Part shown: in pieces, positions 1-7,352 of the stretch | Layout of the letters: every line of letters begins with the position of its first letter | How positions within the stretch are numbered: the stretch's first letter is position 1 | From: Acidobacteriota bacterium | GTDB lineage: Bacteria > Acidobacteriota > Blastocatellia > Pyrinomonadales > Pyrinomonadaceae | Reading direction: 5' to 3' | Assembly (NCBI GenBank): GCA_021323895.1 | Contig: JAJPKD010000274.1 | Coordinates: forward strand, 1 to 43,868 | Length of the DNA: 43,868 nucleotides | The notes under the pieces: model-generated | What the model was told of the DNA's origin: nothing | The model's database searches: none | The model's input: the letters and a program-made list of their open reading frames with translations, nothing else | Program-made: the position numbers and the translations under genes

Positions 1-2091
1 GTCGGCGGCGGTCGGCATGATGTAGTTGGTCATCTGCCCGTTAGCCATGCGGCCGTTTTGCCAGACGACGTTTTCATAGAGCGTCATGCCGATAGCTTGA
101 GCAACACCGCCTTCGATCTGTCCGGCGGCGAGCGTGGGATTGATGACGCGACCAACTTCCTGGACCGCCACAAAATCATCGACGCGCGCTTCGTAAGTCA
201 GCGGATCGTAAGAAACTTCCGCGACGTAAACGGCCCAGGCAAACGCGCCGTACGCGTCGCCCTGATATTTCTCGTCGTCCCAGTGAACATTCGGTGGCGG
301 TTGATATTGGCTCGCAGTTTTCAGCGAGCCAAACTTTGCGATGTAATCGGCGCAGGCTTTTTGAAATTCAGGTTGAGTGAATTGATCTTGCAAAAGACCG
401 CTGCCGATCAGAGTTTGTTTCAGACCGAGCACGGCTGACTCGACCAACTTGCCGACGATCATCGTCGTTCGTGATGCGACCGTAGGGCCACTGTTGGGAA
501 CGTTGGCGGTGTCGGGTTGGACAACTTCGATCAAATCGTAATCGATGCCGAGCGCCTCCGAAGCAATCTGACCAAAGATCGTGTTCGTGCCTTGCCCAAT
601 TTCCGTGCTGGCCGCGAGAATCTTGATGCGTCCTTCGACTGTCGCTTCCGCGCAGACAACCGACTGCAAATATACTTCACCCGAACCGGTGAAACCTGCG
701 CCGTGCATGAACGTCGCGAAGCCGATGCCTTTCAAGTGGCGCAAATTGCCAATTTGCGCTACAGCGTTCTCCTTCGCGAACCGCTCTCGCTTCACATGAT
801 AATCCGTTAACTCGAATGCGCGATTTAGCAGTCCATCAAAATCAACTTTCTCGCGAATCGTTTGACTAGTTGCCGTCGTCTCGCCTTGCTTGATGAAGTT
901 GCGCCGGCGAAATTCTTCCGGCGTAAGGCCAATCGTCTTCGCGACTTTGTCCATGTGCCGCTCGAGCGCAAAGATGCTTTGCGGCGCGCCGAAGCCGCGA
1001 AACGCTCCGTGCGGCGGCGCGTTCGTCGCAACCGCGCGACTGTTGATGCGCACGTTCGGACAGGAGTAAGGACCGGCAGCGTGAATTGTCCCGCGCGAGA
1101 GCACGACCGGCGAAAGCGTGCAGTAAGCCCCGCCGTCGATCACGAAATCGATCTCCATCGCGAGCAGCTTTCCGTCTTTAGTGACTGCGGTCTTGTGACG
1201 CGTGCGCGAAGGATGACGCTTCGTGGTCGCAACCATGTCTTCCGCGCGGTCGTAGATCATCTTCACCGGCTTGCCCGACTTCCACGCCAGCAGAGCCGCG
1301 TGACCGCTGATCATCGACGGATATTCTTCTTTGCCGCCAAAGCCGCCGCCGGTTTCGGTTTGAATGACGCGAATTTTTTCTTCGGGCAGGCCGAACAGTT
1401 TCAGCAGCGCTTTGTGCACGTAGTAAGGGCACTGCATCGATCCCCAAACCGTCACGCCATCGTTTGGATTGGCAATCGCGATTGCGCCGTTCGGCTCGAT
1501 ATAAAGCTGCTCCTGCGCGCTGGTTTCGTATTCGCCTTCAACGATGAAGTCGGCGTTGGCCCAGGCGTCATCGACGTTGCCTTTATCAACCAGAAGCTTT
1601 TTGAAGACGTTGTCGTCGCCCCAAATGATTTCGTTCTTAGCAAGCGAATCCTGCGGCGAGAAAATCGCGGGCTGCTCTTCGTAATCAATTCGCACGTGAC
1701 GACGCGCTTCTTCGAGCAAGTACTTGTCGTGATGAGCCAGCAGCACGATCGGCTCCTCAGGGTGATTGACGAATCTGTCGGCGAGATACGGCTGGTCATT
1801 GAGGATCAGCGCGACGCAATTCTCGCCTGGAATATCTTTCGCGGTGACGATCGTGAATTCATCCCAGGGAATGAAGTCAGTACCACCTGCGGTAGCGGGT
1901 GGGTTATCCGGGGCAGTTGACGGGGCTGGTTGTTCGAACGAAATATTCTTGATGCGTCCGCGCGGAATCGAGCTGCGCACAGTTACTCCGTGCAGCATCC
2001 CATTGAACGAGAGATCGTCAACGTAGAGCGCCGCGCCGGTAACTTTCTGGCGACCTTCTTTGCGGGGAATGGATTTGCCGATGAGTGCCAT
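1..2091 (-). CDS. Xanthine dehydrogenase-like molybdopterin-binding subunit (3' end outside window)
   Basis: This is the large Mo-cofactor subunit of a xanthine dehydrogenase/aldehyde oxidase family enzyme, which hydroxylates purines or aldehydes. The minus-strand frame is open for 697 codons from an ATG at 2091 to the window edge, so the C-terminus is missing. It opens with IGKSIPRKEGRQKVTGAALYVDD, the usual N-terminus of the family, here read as two parts: IGKSIPRK and VTGAALYVDD. The glycine-rich GGGFGGKEEYPS motif lies near residues 246-257, followed by the AFRGFGAPQ and GQGTNTIFGQIASEALGI segments that line the Mo-pterin pocket. It starts 9 bp after the purF stop, so it is probably cotranscribed with purF, which would fit a purine-related substrate. 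Two segments look like captured dispersed repeats: about 18 residues near residue 60 (NPPATAGGTD) and AQIGNLRH near residue 445. No FAD or Fe-S subunit is visible here. The family call is firm; the substrate is not. Confidence 0.9.
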   Translation of the reverse strand, partial: MALIGKSIPRKEGRQKVTGAALYVDDLSFNGMLHGVTVRSSIPRGRIKNISFEQPAPSTAPDNPPATAGGTDFIPWDEFTIVTAKDIPGENCVALILNDQPYLADRFVNHPEEPIVLLAHHDKYLLEEARRHVRIDYEEQPAIFSPQDSLAKNEIIWGDDNVFKKLLVDKGNVDDAWANADFIVEGEYETSAQEQLYIEPNGAIAIANPNDGVTVWGSMQCPYYVHKALLKLFGLPEEKIRVIQTETGGGFGGKEEYPSMISGHAALLAWKSGKPVKMIYDRAEDMVATTKRHPSRTRHKTAVTKDGKLLAMEIDFVIDGGAYCTLSPVVLSRGTIHAAGPYSCPNVRINSRAVATNAPPHGAFRGFGAPQSIFALERHMDKVAKTIGLTPEEFRRRNFIKQGETTATSQTIREKVDFDGLLNRAFELTDYHVKRERFAKENAVAQIGNLRHLKGIGFATFMHGAGFTGSGEVYLQSVVCAEATVEGRIKILAASTEIGQGTNTIFGQIASEALGIDYDLIEVVQPDTANVPNSGPTVASRTTMIVGKLVESAVLGLKQTLIGSGLLQDQFTQPEFQKACADYIAKFGSLKTASQYQPPPNVHWDDEKYQGDAYGAFAWAVYVAEVSYDPLTYEARVDDFVAVQEVGRVINPTLAAGQIEGGVAQAIGMTLYENVVWQNGRMANGQMTNYIMPTAAD
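740..763. repeat. Dispersed palindromic repeat inside the xanthine dehydrogenase gene
   Basis: A 24-bp segment is identical to 25644-25667, which is intergenic. It contains an 8-9 bp inverted repeat (CGCAAATT-GCC-AATTTGCG). In this copy it is translated in frame as part of AQIGNLRH in the minus-strand gene. It reads as one family of dispersed stem-loop elements that has entered a coding region. Confidence 0.7.
1874..1906. repeat. REP-like element inside the xanthine dehydrogenase gene
   Basis: The element begins GTCAGTACC and continues as a hairpin with arms CCACCTGC and GCGGGTGG around GGTA. It matches the arms of the REPIN at 25131-25242 at about 21 of 27 positions, including the complete GTCAGTACC head and the TAGCG core. 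It is translated as NPPATAGGTD and falls where the protein seems to have an insertion of about 18 residues. Confidence 0.65.
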
Positions 2092-2100
2092 GAATGAAAA

Positions 2101-3531
2101 TCAAATCTCGACCGCCACTTCAGCGGCCTCTTCGCGTGAGTGCATCGTCTCAGCGGCGCGCGTGATACGCGTGGGATAGTTTCCGCTCCAACAGGCGACG
2201 CATGATTCGTCGGCGCTCAAGCCGGTCGCTTCCTGCATGCCTTCGAGAGAGAGATAGCCGAGCGAATCAGCGCCGATGAATTGACAAATCTCATCGATCG
2301 ATTTGTTGGCGGCAATCAACTCTAACTTGTCAGGCGTGTCCACGCCGTAATAGCAAGGACTGATTGTCGGCGGACACGAGATGCGCACGTGAATTTCCTT
2401 CGCGCCGGCTTCGCGCACCATGCGAACGATCTTTTTGGACGTCGTGCCGCGCACGATCGAGTCGTCGATCAGGACGATGCGCTTGCCTTCGATCAGGTGA
2501 CGCACCGGATTGAGTTTGATGCGCACGCCGAAACTGCGAATCGATTGCTTCGGCTCGATGAAGGTGCGTCCGATGTAGTGATTACGCACCAGACCGAACC
2601 GAAACGGCAGCCCGCTTTCCGCCGAGTAACCGATCGAAGCCGGCACGCCCGAGTCGGGCACCGGCACCACGATGTCCGCGTCAGCCGGCTGTTCGATCGC
2701 GAGCTGCTTGCCCATCTTGTGCCGCGAACGATTAACCGATTGACCAAAAATCATCGAGTCAGGCCGCGAAAAATAGACGTGCTCGAACATGCACATCGAA
2801 TGCTTCTGCGGCGTCAGTGGATGCGTCGAGCGCAAGCCATCTTCATTGATGACGATCATCTCGCCGGGTTCGACGTCGCGCACATACTTCGCGTCGATGA
2901 GATCGAAAGCGCATGTTTCCGACGCGATGACGTAAGCATCGCCCAAGGTGCCGAGCGCCAACGGCCGAAAGCCGCGCGGGTCGCGAATCGCGATCAGTTC
3001 TTTCGGCGTCAGAAACAACATCGAGAATGCGCCTTCCGTGTCGCGCAGCACTTCGGGAATGGCGTCGGCGACGCTGGCCGCGTGCGAACGCGCGACGCCG
3101 TGGAGCACGACTTCAGTGTCGGAGGTCGATGAAAAAATCGCGCCTTCGCTTTCCAGTCTTTTTCGTTCTTCGCTGGCGAACGGGAGGTTGCCGTTGTGAC
3201 AGACGGCGATTTGTCCGTGCTGGCACGTTACGGAAAACGGTTGGCACTCGCGAATCGAAACGTCACCGGTGGTCGAATAGCGTACGTGCCCAATCGAACT
3301 ACTTCCCGCGAGCCGATCGAGATGTGCCTGATCGAAAGCTTCCCGCACATGGCCCATCGCATGCTCAGAAATCAATTGCGTACCGTTCGAAGCAACCATG
3401 CCGCACGACTCCTGGCCGCGATGCTGCAAGGCATACAAACCGAGGTAGGTCATGCGCGCGGCTTCCGCGTGTCCGAAGATGCCGAACACGCCGCATTCTT
3501 CGCGCAACTTGTCATCCGCAAAATCGATCAT
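2101..3531 (-). CDS. purF: Amidophosphoribosyltransferase
   Basis: PurF catalyses the committed step of purine synthesis, making phosphoribosylamine from PRPP and glutamine. It has 476 residues, the normal length. A short N-terminal propeptide ends in EE before Cys13 (ECGVFGIFGHAEA), the expected nucleophile of the class II glutamine amidotransferase domain. The C-terminal half has the PRPP-binding motif VLIDDSIVRGTTSKKI. Cysteines in CMFEHVYFSRPDS, SCPPTISPCYYG and ESCVACWSGNYP match the Fe-S cluster ligands of the Bacillus-type enzyme, so this is probably an oxygen-sensitive Fe4S4 PurF. It is divergent from the cytochrome c gene and leads into the xanthine dehydrogenase-like gene 9 bp downstream. 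A good -10 box lies only 10 bp before the ATG and no Shine-Dalgarno is visible, suggesting a nearly leaderless mRNA. Confidence 0.97.
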   Translation of the reverse strand: MIDFADDKLREECGVFGIFGHAEAARMTYLGLYALQHRGQESCGMVASNGTQLISEHAMGHVREAFDQAHLDRLAGSSSIGHVRYSTTGDVSIRECQPFSVTCQHGQIAVCHNGNLPFASEERKRLESEGAIFSSTSDTEVVLHGVARSHAASVADAIPEVLRDTEGAFSMLFLTPKELIAIRDPRGFRPLALGTLGDAYVIASETCAFDLIDAKYVRDVEPGEMIVINEDGLRSTHPLTPQKHSMCMFEHVYFSRPDSMIFGQSVNRSRHKMGKQLAIEQPADADIVVPVPDSGVPASIGYSAESGLPFRFGLVRNHYIGRTFIEPKQSIRSFGVRIKLNPVRHLIEGKRIVLIDDSIVRGTTSKKIVRMVREAGAKEIHVRISCPPTISPCYYGVDTPDKLELIAANKSIDEICQFIGADSLGYLSLEGMQEATGLSADESCVACWSGNYPTRITRAAETMHSREEAAEVAVEI

Positions 3532-3541
3532 CGATTGGTGG

Positions 3542-3570
3542 ATTATAACGACTCGCGCAGCTTTCGACTA
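3542..3570 (-). promoter_or_regulatory. Probable purF promoter
   Basis: On the minus strand a perfect TATAAT lies at 3547-3542. A weak -35 candidate, TAGTCG, lies 17 bp upstream. Only 10 bases separate the -10 box from the purF ATG, so transcription would start about 3-5 bases before the start codon. Confidence 0.5.
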
Positions 3571-3585
3571 TCTTTCGCGATTCGC

Positions 3586-3614
3586 GAGACAAACGATTTC
3601 AATTGAGATATAAA
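3586..3614 (+). promoter_or_regulatory. Probable promoter of the cytochrome c gene
   Basis: GAGACA at 3586-3591 and TATAAA at 3609-3614 are spaced by 17 bp. The site lies about 40 bp before the GTG start of the cytochrome c gene, in the divergent gap shared with purF. Confidence 0.45.
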
Positions 3615-3655
3615 TCAGGATAAGCAATCGCAAATCGTTTCGGAGGTTTTACCTG

Positions 3656-4018
3656 GTGAAGCAGATACGCAAGCTTTCAATTCTGATTGGCGGAATCGTC
3701 GCGGCGTGCGCGGTCGTTTTCGCTAGCGTTCTTATCAAATCAGCGACGGCGAATTCCGCCGAACCGTTCGATGCGGCTGCGACTTACAACAGCAAGTGCG
3801 CGAAGTGTCATGGCCGCGACGGCCGATCAAAGACGACGCGCGGACGGCTAACGCATTCGCGCGACCTGACGAAAAGTGACTGGCAGGACGACGTTTCTGA
3901 CGAGCGCATCTACAACTCGATCAGCAACGGCAAAGGCAAGATGCACTCATTCAAAAAGAGTCTGACTGACGCTCAGATCAACTCGCTCGTGTCGTACGTG
4001 CGAAGTTTGAAGCGATAA
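3656..4018 (+). CDS. Exported c-type cytochrome, single heme
   Basis: A 120-residue periplasmic or membrane-tethered electron carrier. Residues 1-34 are a signal or anchor segment (basic start, then a hydrophobic stretch IGGIVAACAVVFASVL). A single heme-binding motif CAKCH covers residues 48-52, and Met96 in GKGKMHSF is the likely distal ligand. The ending LTDAQINSLVSYVRSLKR is the usual C-terminal helix of class I cytochrome c (Cytochrome_CBB3 type). The GTG start is supported by GGAGG at 3642-3646, 9 bp upstream. The next gene begins 6 bp after the stop, so the two are probably cotranscribed. The redox partner cannot be deduced. Confidence 0.9.
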   Translation: MKQIRKLSILIGGIVAACAVVFASVLIKSATANSAEPFDAAATYNSKCAKCHGRDGRSKTTRGRLTHSRDLTKSDWQDDVSDERIYNSISNGKGKMHSFKKSLTDAQINSLVSYVRSLKR

Positions 4019-4024
4019 CCAAAC

Positions 4025-4534
4025 GTGCCGGAACAGAATCCGCTGATAAAGATTCTCGAAGTGCTGCTGGCGCTGATGCTGCTGGGCGCGTTGTTCTTTG
4101 CCGGCTGGCGGATTTATCGAGCGCTGCCCGTCGGCAGCGGCGGCACGCAGATCGTCTTTGACGACGCGCGGGCTAATTCCGAGTTAACGATTATCATTCG
4201 CGACGCAAACACAATCAGCCCCGCGAAAGTCGAGCTTTATCCGATCGACTTCAGCACGGTGCAGCGCGGGTTTTCCAGAAACACGCATCCGGGGAAAACG
4301 ATGGAGGACTTTCTCGCGCAGCGACTGAAGGATTTGGTTCCGGTGCAACCGCAGATGGATCGCAACGGGCGCGCGGTGGCGAAACTGAGCGAGGGCAACT
4401 GGTGGATGCGCGCGACATCGGCATCATCGAGTGGAGAATCACTCGAATGGCGCATGCCGGTGCTCATCTCGCAGCGCGCACACACAATCGAGCTGTCGAT
4501 CGACAATGCGTATGAGCGGAGCAAGAAGTTTTGA
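4025..4534 (+). CDS. Hypothetical membrane-anchored protein
   Basis: I do not recognise a family. The 169-residue product starts at a GTG 6 bp after the cytochrome c gene. One transmembrane helix lies at about residues 8-30 (ILEVLLALMLLGALFFAGWRIY), leaving a soluble extracytoplasmic part of about 135 residues. That part has a beta-rich look (TQIVFDDARANSELTIIIRD, RAVAKLSEGNWWMRATSASS), suggesting a small beta-sandwich. There are no cysteines, so no heme motif. Its placement suggests it is expressed with the cytochrome, possibly as an accessory or anchor; this is inference. Confidence 0.7.
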   Translation: MPEQNPLIKILEVLLALMLLGALFFAGWRIYRALPVGSGGTQIVFDDARANSELTIIIRDANTISPAKVELYPIDFSTVQRGFSRNTHPGKTMEDFLAQRLKDLVPVQPQMDRNGRAVAKLSEGNWWMRATSASSSGESLEWRMPVLISQRAHTIELSIDNAYERSKKF

Positions 4535-4656
4535 AGGCAGAGGCTAGAGGCTAGAGACTAGAGGCTGGTAATTCTGAAAACGGCGTGCCGGTTTGGAGCT
4601 TTTTGCAAATCGTGTCCTTTTCTTTTCTAGCCTCTAAGCTCTAACCTCCAGCCTCT
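4535..4656. repeat. Paired inverted repeat, AGGCTAGAGG family
   Basis: The left arm at 4535-4568 is built from short GAGGCTAGA-type repeats. The right arm at 4627-4656 is the complementary CTAGCCTCTA-type text. The arms flank about 58 bp of unrelated sequence and fill the gap between the hypothetical gene and the alcohol dehydrogenase gene. The right arm ends 5 bp before the next start codon. A related element lies at 7277-7344. Confidence 0.7.
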
Positions 4657-4661
4657 CGTTT

Positions 4662-5594
4662 ATGAAAGCCCTGCGCTACCAAAATCAAGAAGTCTCGGTC
4701 GCTGAAATCGATCGGCCAATCGCCAATGGCGAAGCGTTGGTGCGCGTTACGCTTTCCGGAATTTGCAATACTGATTTGGAAATCGCGCGCGGCTATGCGG
4801 GGTTTGAGGGAACGCTCGGCCATGAATTCGTGGGTGTGGATGAAGGCGGTCAACGCGTCGTAGGCGAGATCAACGCCGGTTGCGGTCTCTGCGATCTTTG
4901 CCGCGCGGGTGATTCGCGTCATTGTCCGAGCCGAACCGTGCTCGGCATCGTCGGCCGCGACGGCGCGCACGCTGAGTTTCTGCAATTGCCGGCAGTGAAT
5001 CTGCTGCCGGCGCCTCCTGAAATTTCAGACGAGCACGCAGTCTTCACCGAACCGCTCGCTGCCGCTTGCGGAATCCTGGAACGCGTATCGATCACCAACG
5101 AAACGAAAGTCGCGGTGATTGGCGACGGCAAACTTGGATTGCTCTGTGCGCAAGTTATAGCGACGACGGGCGCGCCGGTGATGTTGATCGGAAAGCATCC
5201 GAACAAACTTCACATTGCCGAGCGTCGCGGGATCGAAACTCTCTTGCTCGAAGAGGCAAAACGGCGCGCACGTGAATTCGATGTAGTCGTCGAAGCTTCC
5301 GGCTCGCCTGGCGGCTTCGATCTCGCGCTCGACCTGCTGCATCCCCGTGGCGTTTTGGTTTTGAAATCGACTTTTCACGGCCTGACTGAGATTAACTCGG
5401 CGCGAATAGTCGTCGATGAAATCAGTGTGGTCGGCTCGCGCTGCGGTCGATTCGCGCCGGCTCTGGAACTGCTAAGAGCCGGAAAAATCGATGTAGAAAA
5501 CCTGATTAGCGACGAATTCACACTAGCTGACGGCCTGCGCGCGATGGACCGCGCCGCCCAGTCTGGCGTCATGAAAGTTCTCCTCCGTCCATGA
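4662..5594 (+). CDS. Zinc-dependent medium-chain alcohol dehydrogenase family protein
   Basis: A 310-residue NAD(P)-dependent oxidoreductase of the MDR superfamily, slightly shorter than the usual 330-350. The GroES-like domain has catalytic-zinc ligands Cys35 (SGICNTD) and His54-Glu55 (GHEFVG). It also has a structural-zinc set Cys74, Cys77, Cys80 and Cys88 (CGLCDLC then HC). The Rossmann domain has GDGKLG at residues 154-159. The TEPLAAA segment near residue 130 is typical of sorbitol/threonine dehydrogenase-like members. The substrate is unknown. No Shine-Dalgarno is obvious, because the preceding bases belong to a repeat arm. The gene lies alone between repeats, on the same strand as its neighbours. 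Confidence 0.88.
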   Translation: MKALRYQNQEVSVAEIDRPIANGEALVRVTLSGICNTDLEIARGYAGFEGTLGHEFVGVDEGGQRVVGEINAGCGLCDLCRAGDSRHCPSRTVLGIVGRDGAHAEFLQLPAVNLLPAPPEISDEHAVFTEPLAAACGILERVSITNETKVAVIGDGKLGLLCAQVIATTGAPVMLIGKHPNKLHIAERRGIETLLLEEAKRRAREFDVVVEASGSPGGFDLALDLLHPRGVLVLKSTFHGLTEINSARIVVDEISVVGSRCGRFAPALELLRAGKIDVENLISDEFTLADGLRAMDRAAQSGVMKVLLRP

Positions 5595-5701
5595 CTTCTA
5601 GCCGCGTCGCATTTCGTTTATACTTTCCCAATCCTGTTCCCCAGTCGATGACAGTGGTCGAGCGCAAAACCAACAAGCTCAGATTCCGAAGGCGGTGAAA
5701 A

Positions 5702-7270
5702 ATGTTCGAGTCGTTAAATCAAACCAACGATGCTGAAAAAGTAATTTTGCGTAAGCTGCGAGTTTGGATCATCGCGTTGGCTGCGGTTTGCGTGCTCGCC
5801 GGCATCGGCATCGGCGCGATGCTCGCCGGTCGCCCGGCGGTCGCGCAGGACGGATCGCAGTTGGCGCGCGCGCCGGAGGCGCTCTCGGCTTCGTTCGTGG
5901 AAATTGCTTCGCGCGTCGAGCCCGCCGTCGTGAACATCGACACGATGACCACCGAAGGTCCGGAACTGGACAGCGAAGACAAGAACGACAAAGCGCCGGC
6001 GAATCCTTACGATCTCTTCCGCCGCCAGCAGCGTTCGACGCATGGCGTCGGCAGCGGCTTCATCATCGATCCGAAAGGTTACGTGCTGACCAACTATCAT
6101 GTGATCGACGGCGCGACGCGGATCACGATCGGCCTCCTTTCGGGTGAGCGCTTGCGCGCGAAAGTCGTTGGTATCGATCGCGAAACAGATCTGGCCGTGC
6201 TGAAAGTTGATACAGATCGAGATCTGCCGACGATGAAGTTCGGCGATTCGAATGCCGCACAGGTTGGCGATTGGGTGTTGGCGATCGGTTCGCCTTTCGG
6301 ATTGGATCAAACGGTAACGGCGGGAATCATCTCAAAGAAGGACCGCGATTCGGCGTCCTTTCAGACTTTCCAACGTTTCCTGCAAACCGATGCGGCCATC
6401 AATCGCGGCAACAGCGGTGGTCCGTTGGTCAACATGCACGGTGAAGCCATCGGCGTGAACTCGCAGATCGCGACGCTGACAGGAGACTACAACGGCATTG
6501 GTTTCGCTCTGCCTTCAAACGAAGCGAAGTTCGTCGCCGGCCAGATTTTGGCGCAAGGCAAAGTCCGACGCGGATTTCTGGGCGTGACCCTGGAATCGGT
6601 CAAAGCGGAGTTCGCGCGCGTCTATCGCTTGCCCGACGTGAAGGGCGCAGTCGTTGCCGATATTCAACCGGATCGCAATGGCCAACCGACGCCTGCCGGA
6701 AAGGCGGGACTGCAAGTCAACGATGTGATTGTCGAATTCAACGGGCAACCGGTTCAGGATTCAAATGATTTGATTGCTAAAGTCGCGGCCACGAAAGTCG
6801 GCGAGGCCGTGAGCCTGACTTTCCTGCGCGACATCGATGGCAAACTTGATCGACGCACGGTGACGGTGACTCTCGCCGAGCGACCGGATTTCACCGCGCG
6901 CGACGGCGAGGTTGGCCCGAAAGACAAACCCGACACGGTGAAGACAAACGGCGCGCGGCCTGGGTTAACGCTGACGGAACTAACGCCGCAACTCGTCGAA
7001 GAGAAGCATCTCAGCGGCGTGAAAGGTTTGCTCGTCAAGGATGTCGATCCAACCGGCGTCGCGGGCGATTTGCCCGAGCCTGTTCGCGTCGTCAGCGGTG
7101 AGGTCGTCACCCGCATCAATCGCGTTCCCGTCACGACACTTGCTGACTTTCAGCGCGTCGTCGATTCGCTGAAACCGGGCGATCCGGTGGTGCTCAATAT
7201 ATCGCGCTATGTGCGTTTGCAAGATCGCGCCGGCATCGTGCAGCGGATCGTGCAGGTAACTTATCAGTAG
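5702..7270 (+). CDS. htrA: HtrA/Deg-type periplasmic serine protease with two PDZ domains
   Basis: A periplasmic protease/chaperone that degrades misfolded envelope proteins. It has 522 residues. Residues 20-48 form an uncleaved anchor or signal (VWIIALAAVCVLAGIGIGAM). The trypsin-like domain spans about 60-270 with catalytic His133 (NYHVIDG), Asp163 (ETDLAVL) and Ser238 (RGNSGGPLV). PDZ1 is near 285-385 (GFLGVTLESV, AGLQVNDVI) and PDZ2 near 425-520, whose carboxylate loop is less typical. AAGGCGG upstream serves as a ribosome site for the ATG. All catalytic residues are present, so it should be active. It probably acts with the Lon and Hsp20 genes downstream in stress handling. Confidence 0.95.
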   Translation: MFESLNQTNDAEKVILRKLRVWIIALAAVCVLAGIGIGAMLAGRPAVAQDGSQLARAPEALSASFVEIASRVEPAVVNIDTMTTEGPELDSEDKNDKAPANPYDLFRRQQRSTHGVGSGFIIDPKGYVLTNYHVIDGATRITIGLLSGERLRAKVVGIDRETDLAVLKVDTDRDLPTMKFGDSNAAQVGDWVLAIGSPFGLDQTVTAGIISKKDRDSASFQTFQRFLQTDAAINRGNSGGPLVNMHGEAIGVNSQIATLTGDYNGIGFALPSNEAKFVAGQILAQGKVRRGFLGVTLESVKAEFARVYRLPDVKGAVVADIQPDRNGQPTPAGKAGLQVNDVIVEFNGQPVQDSNDLIAKVAATKVGEAVSLTFLRDIDGKLDRRTVTVTLAERPDFTARDGEVGPKDKPDTVKTNGARPGLTLTELTPQLVEEKHLSGVKGLLVKDVDPTGVAGDLPEPVRVVSGEVVTRINRVPVTTLADFQRVVDSLKPGDPVVLNISRYVRLQDRAGIVQRIVQVTYQ

Positions 7271-7276
7271 GAGAAA

Positions 7277-7344
7277 GCAGAGGTCGGAGGCTGGAGGTTA
7301 GAGGCTGGTGCGCAAGCGATTCCAGCCTCTAGTCTCTGGCCTCT
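7277..7344. repeat. Paired inverted repeat before the aldehyde dehydrogenase gene
   Basis: The left arm 7277-7308 (GAGGCTGGAGG-type text) and right arm 7322-7344 (CCAGCCTCTAG-type) are separated by 13 bp. The innermost 10 bp (TAGAGGCTGG/CCAGCCTCTA) pair perfectly. The text matches the element at 4535-4656. It begins 6 bp after the htrA stop and could also end htrA transcription, although no T-run follows. Confidence 0.7.
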
Positions 7345-7352
7345 TGAAAGCA

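Noticed and set aside
862-1920. Long plus-strand ORF of 352 codons
   Set aside because: It is a shadow of the minus-strand xanthine dehydrogenase gene, which carries clear family motifs; the plus-strand translation is Arg-rich and matches nothing.
2389-3132. Plus-strand ORF of 247 codons over purF
   Set aside because: Antisense shadow of purF with a His/Arg-rich, non-protein-like composition.
4535-4656. Rho-independent terminator after the hypothetical gene
   Set aside because: The arms are long and 58 bp apart with no T-run after the right arm, and the same text recurs elsewhere as a repeat family.
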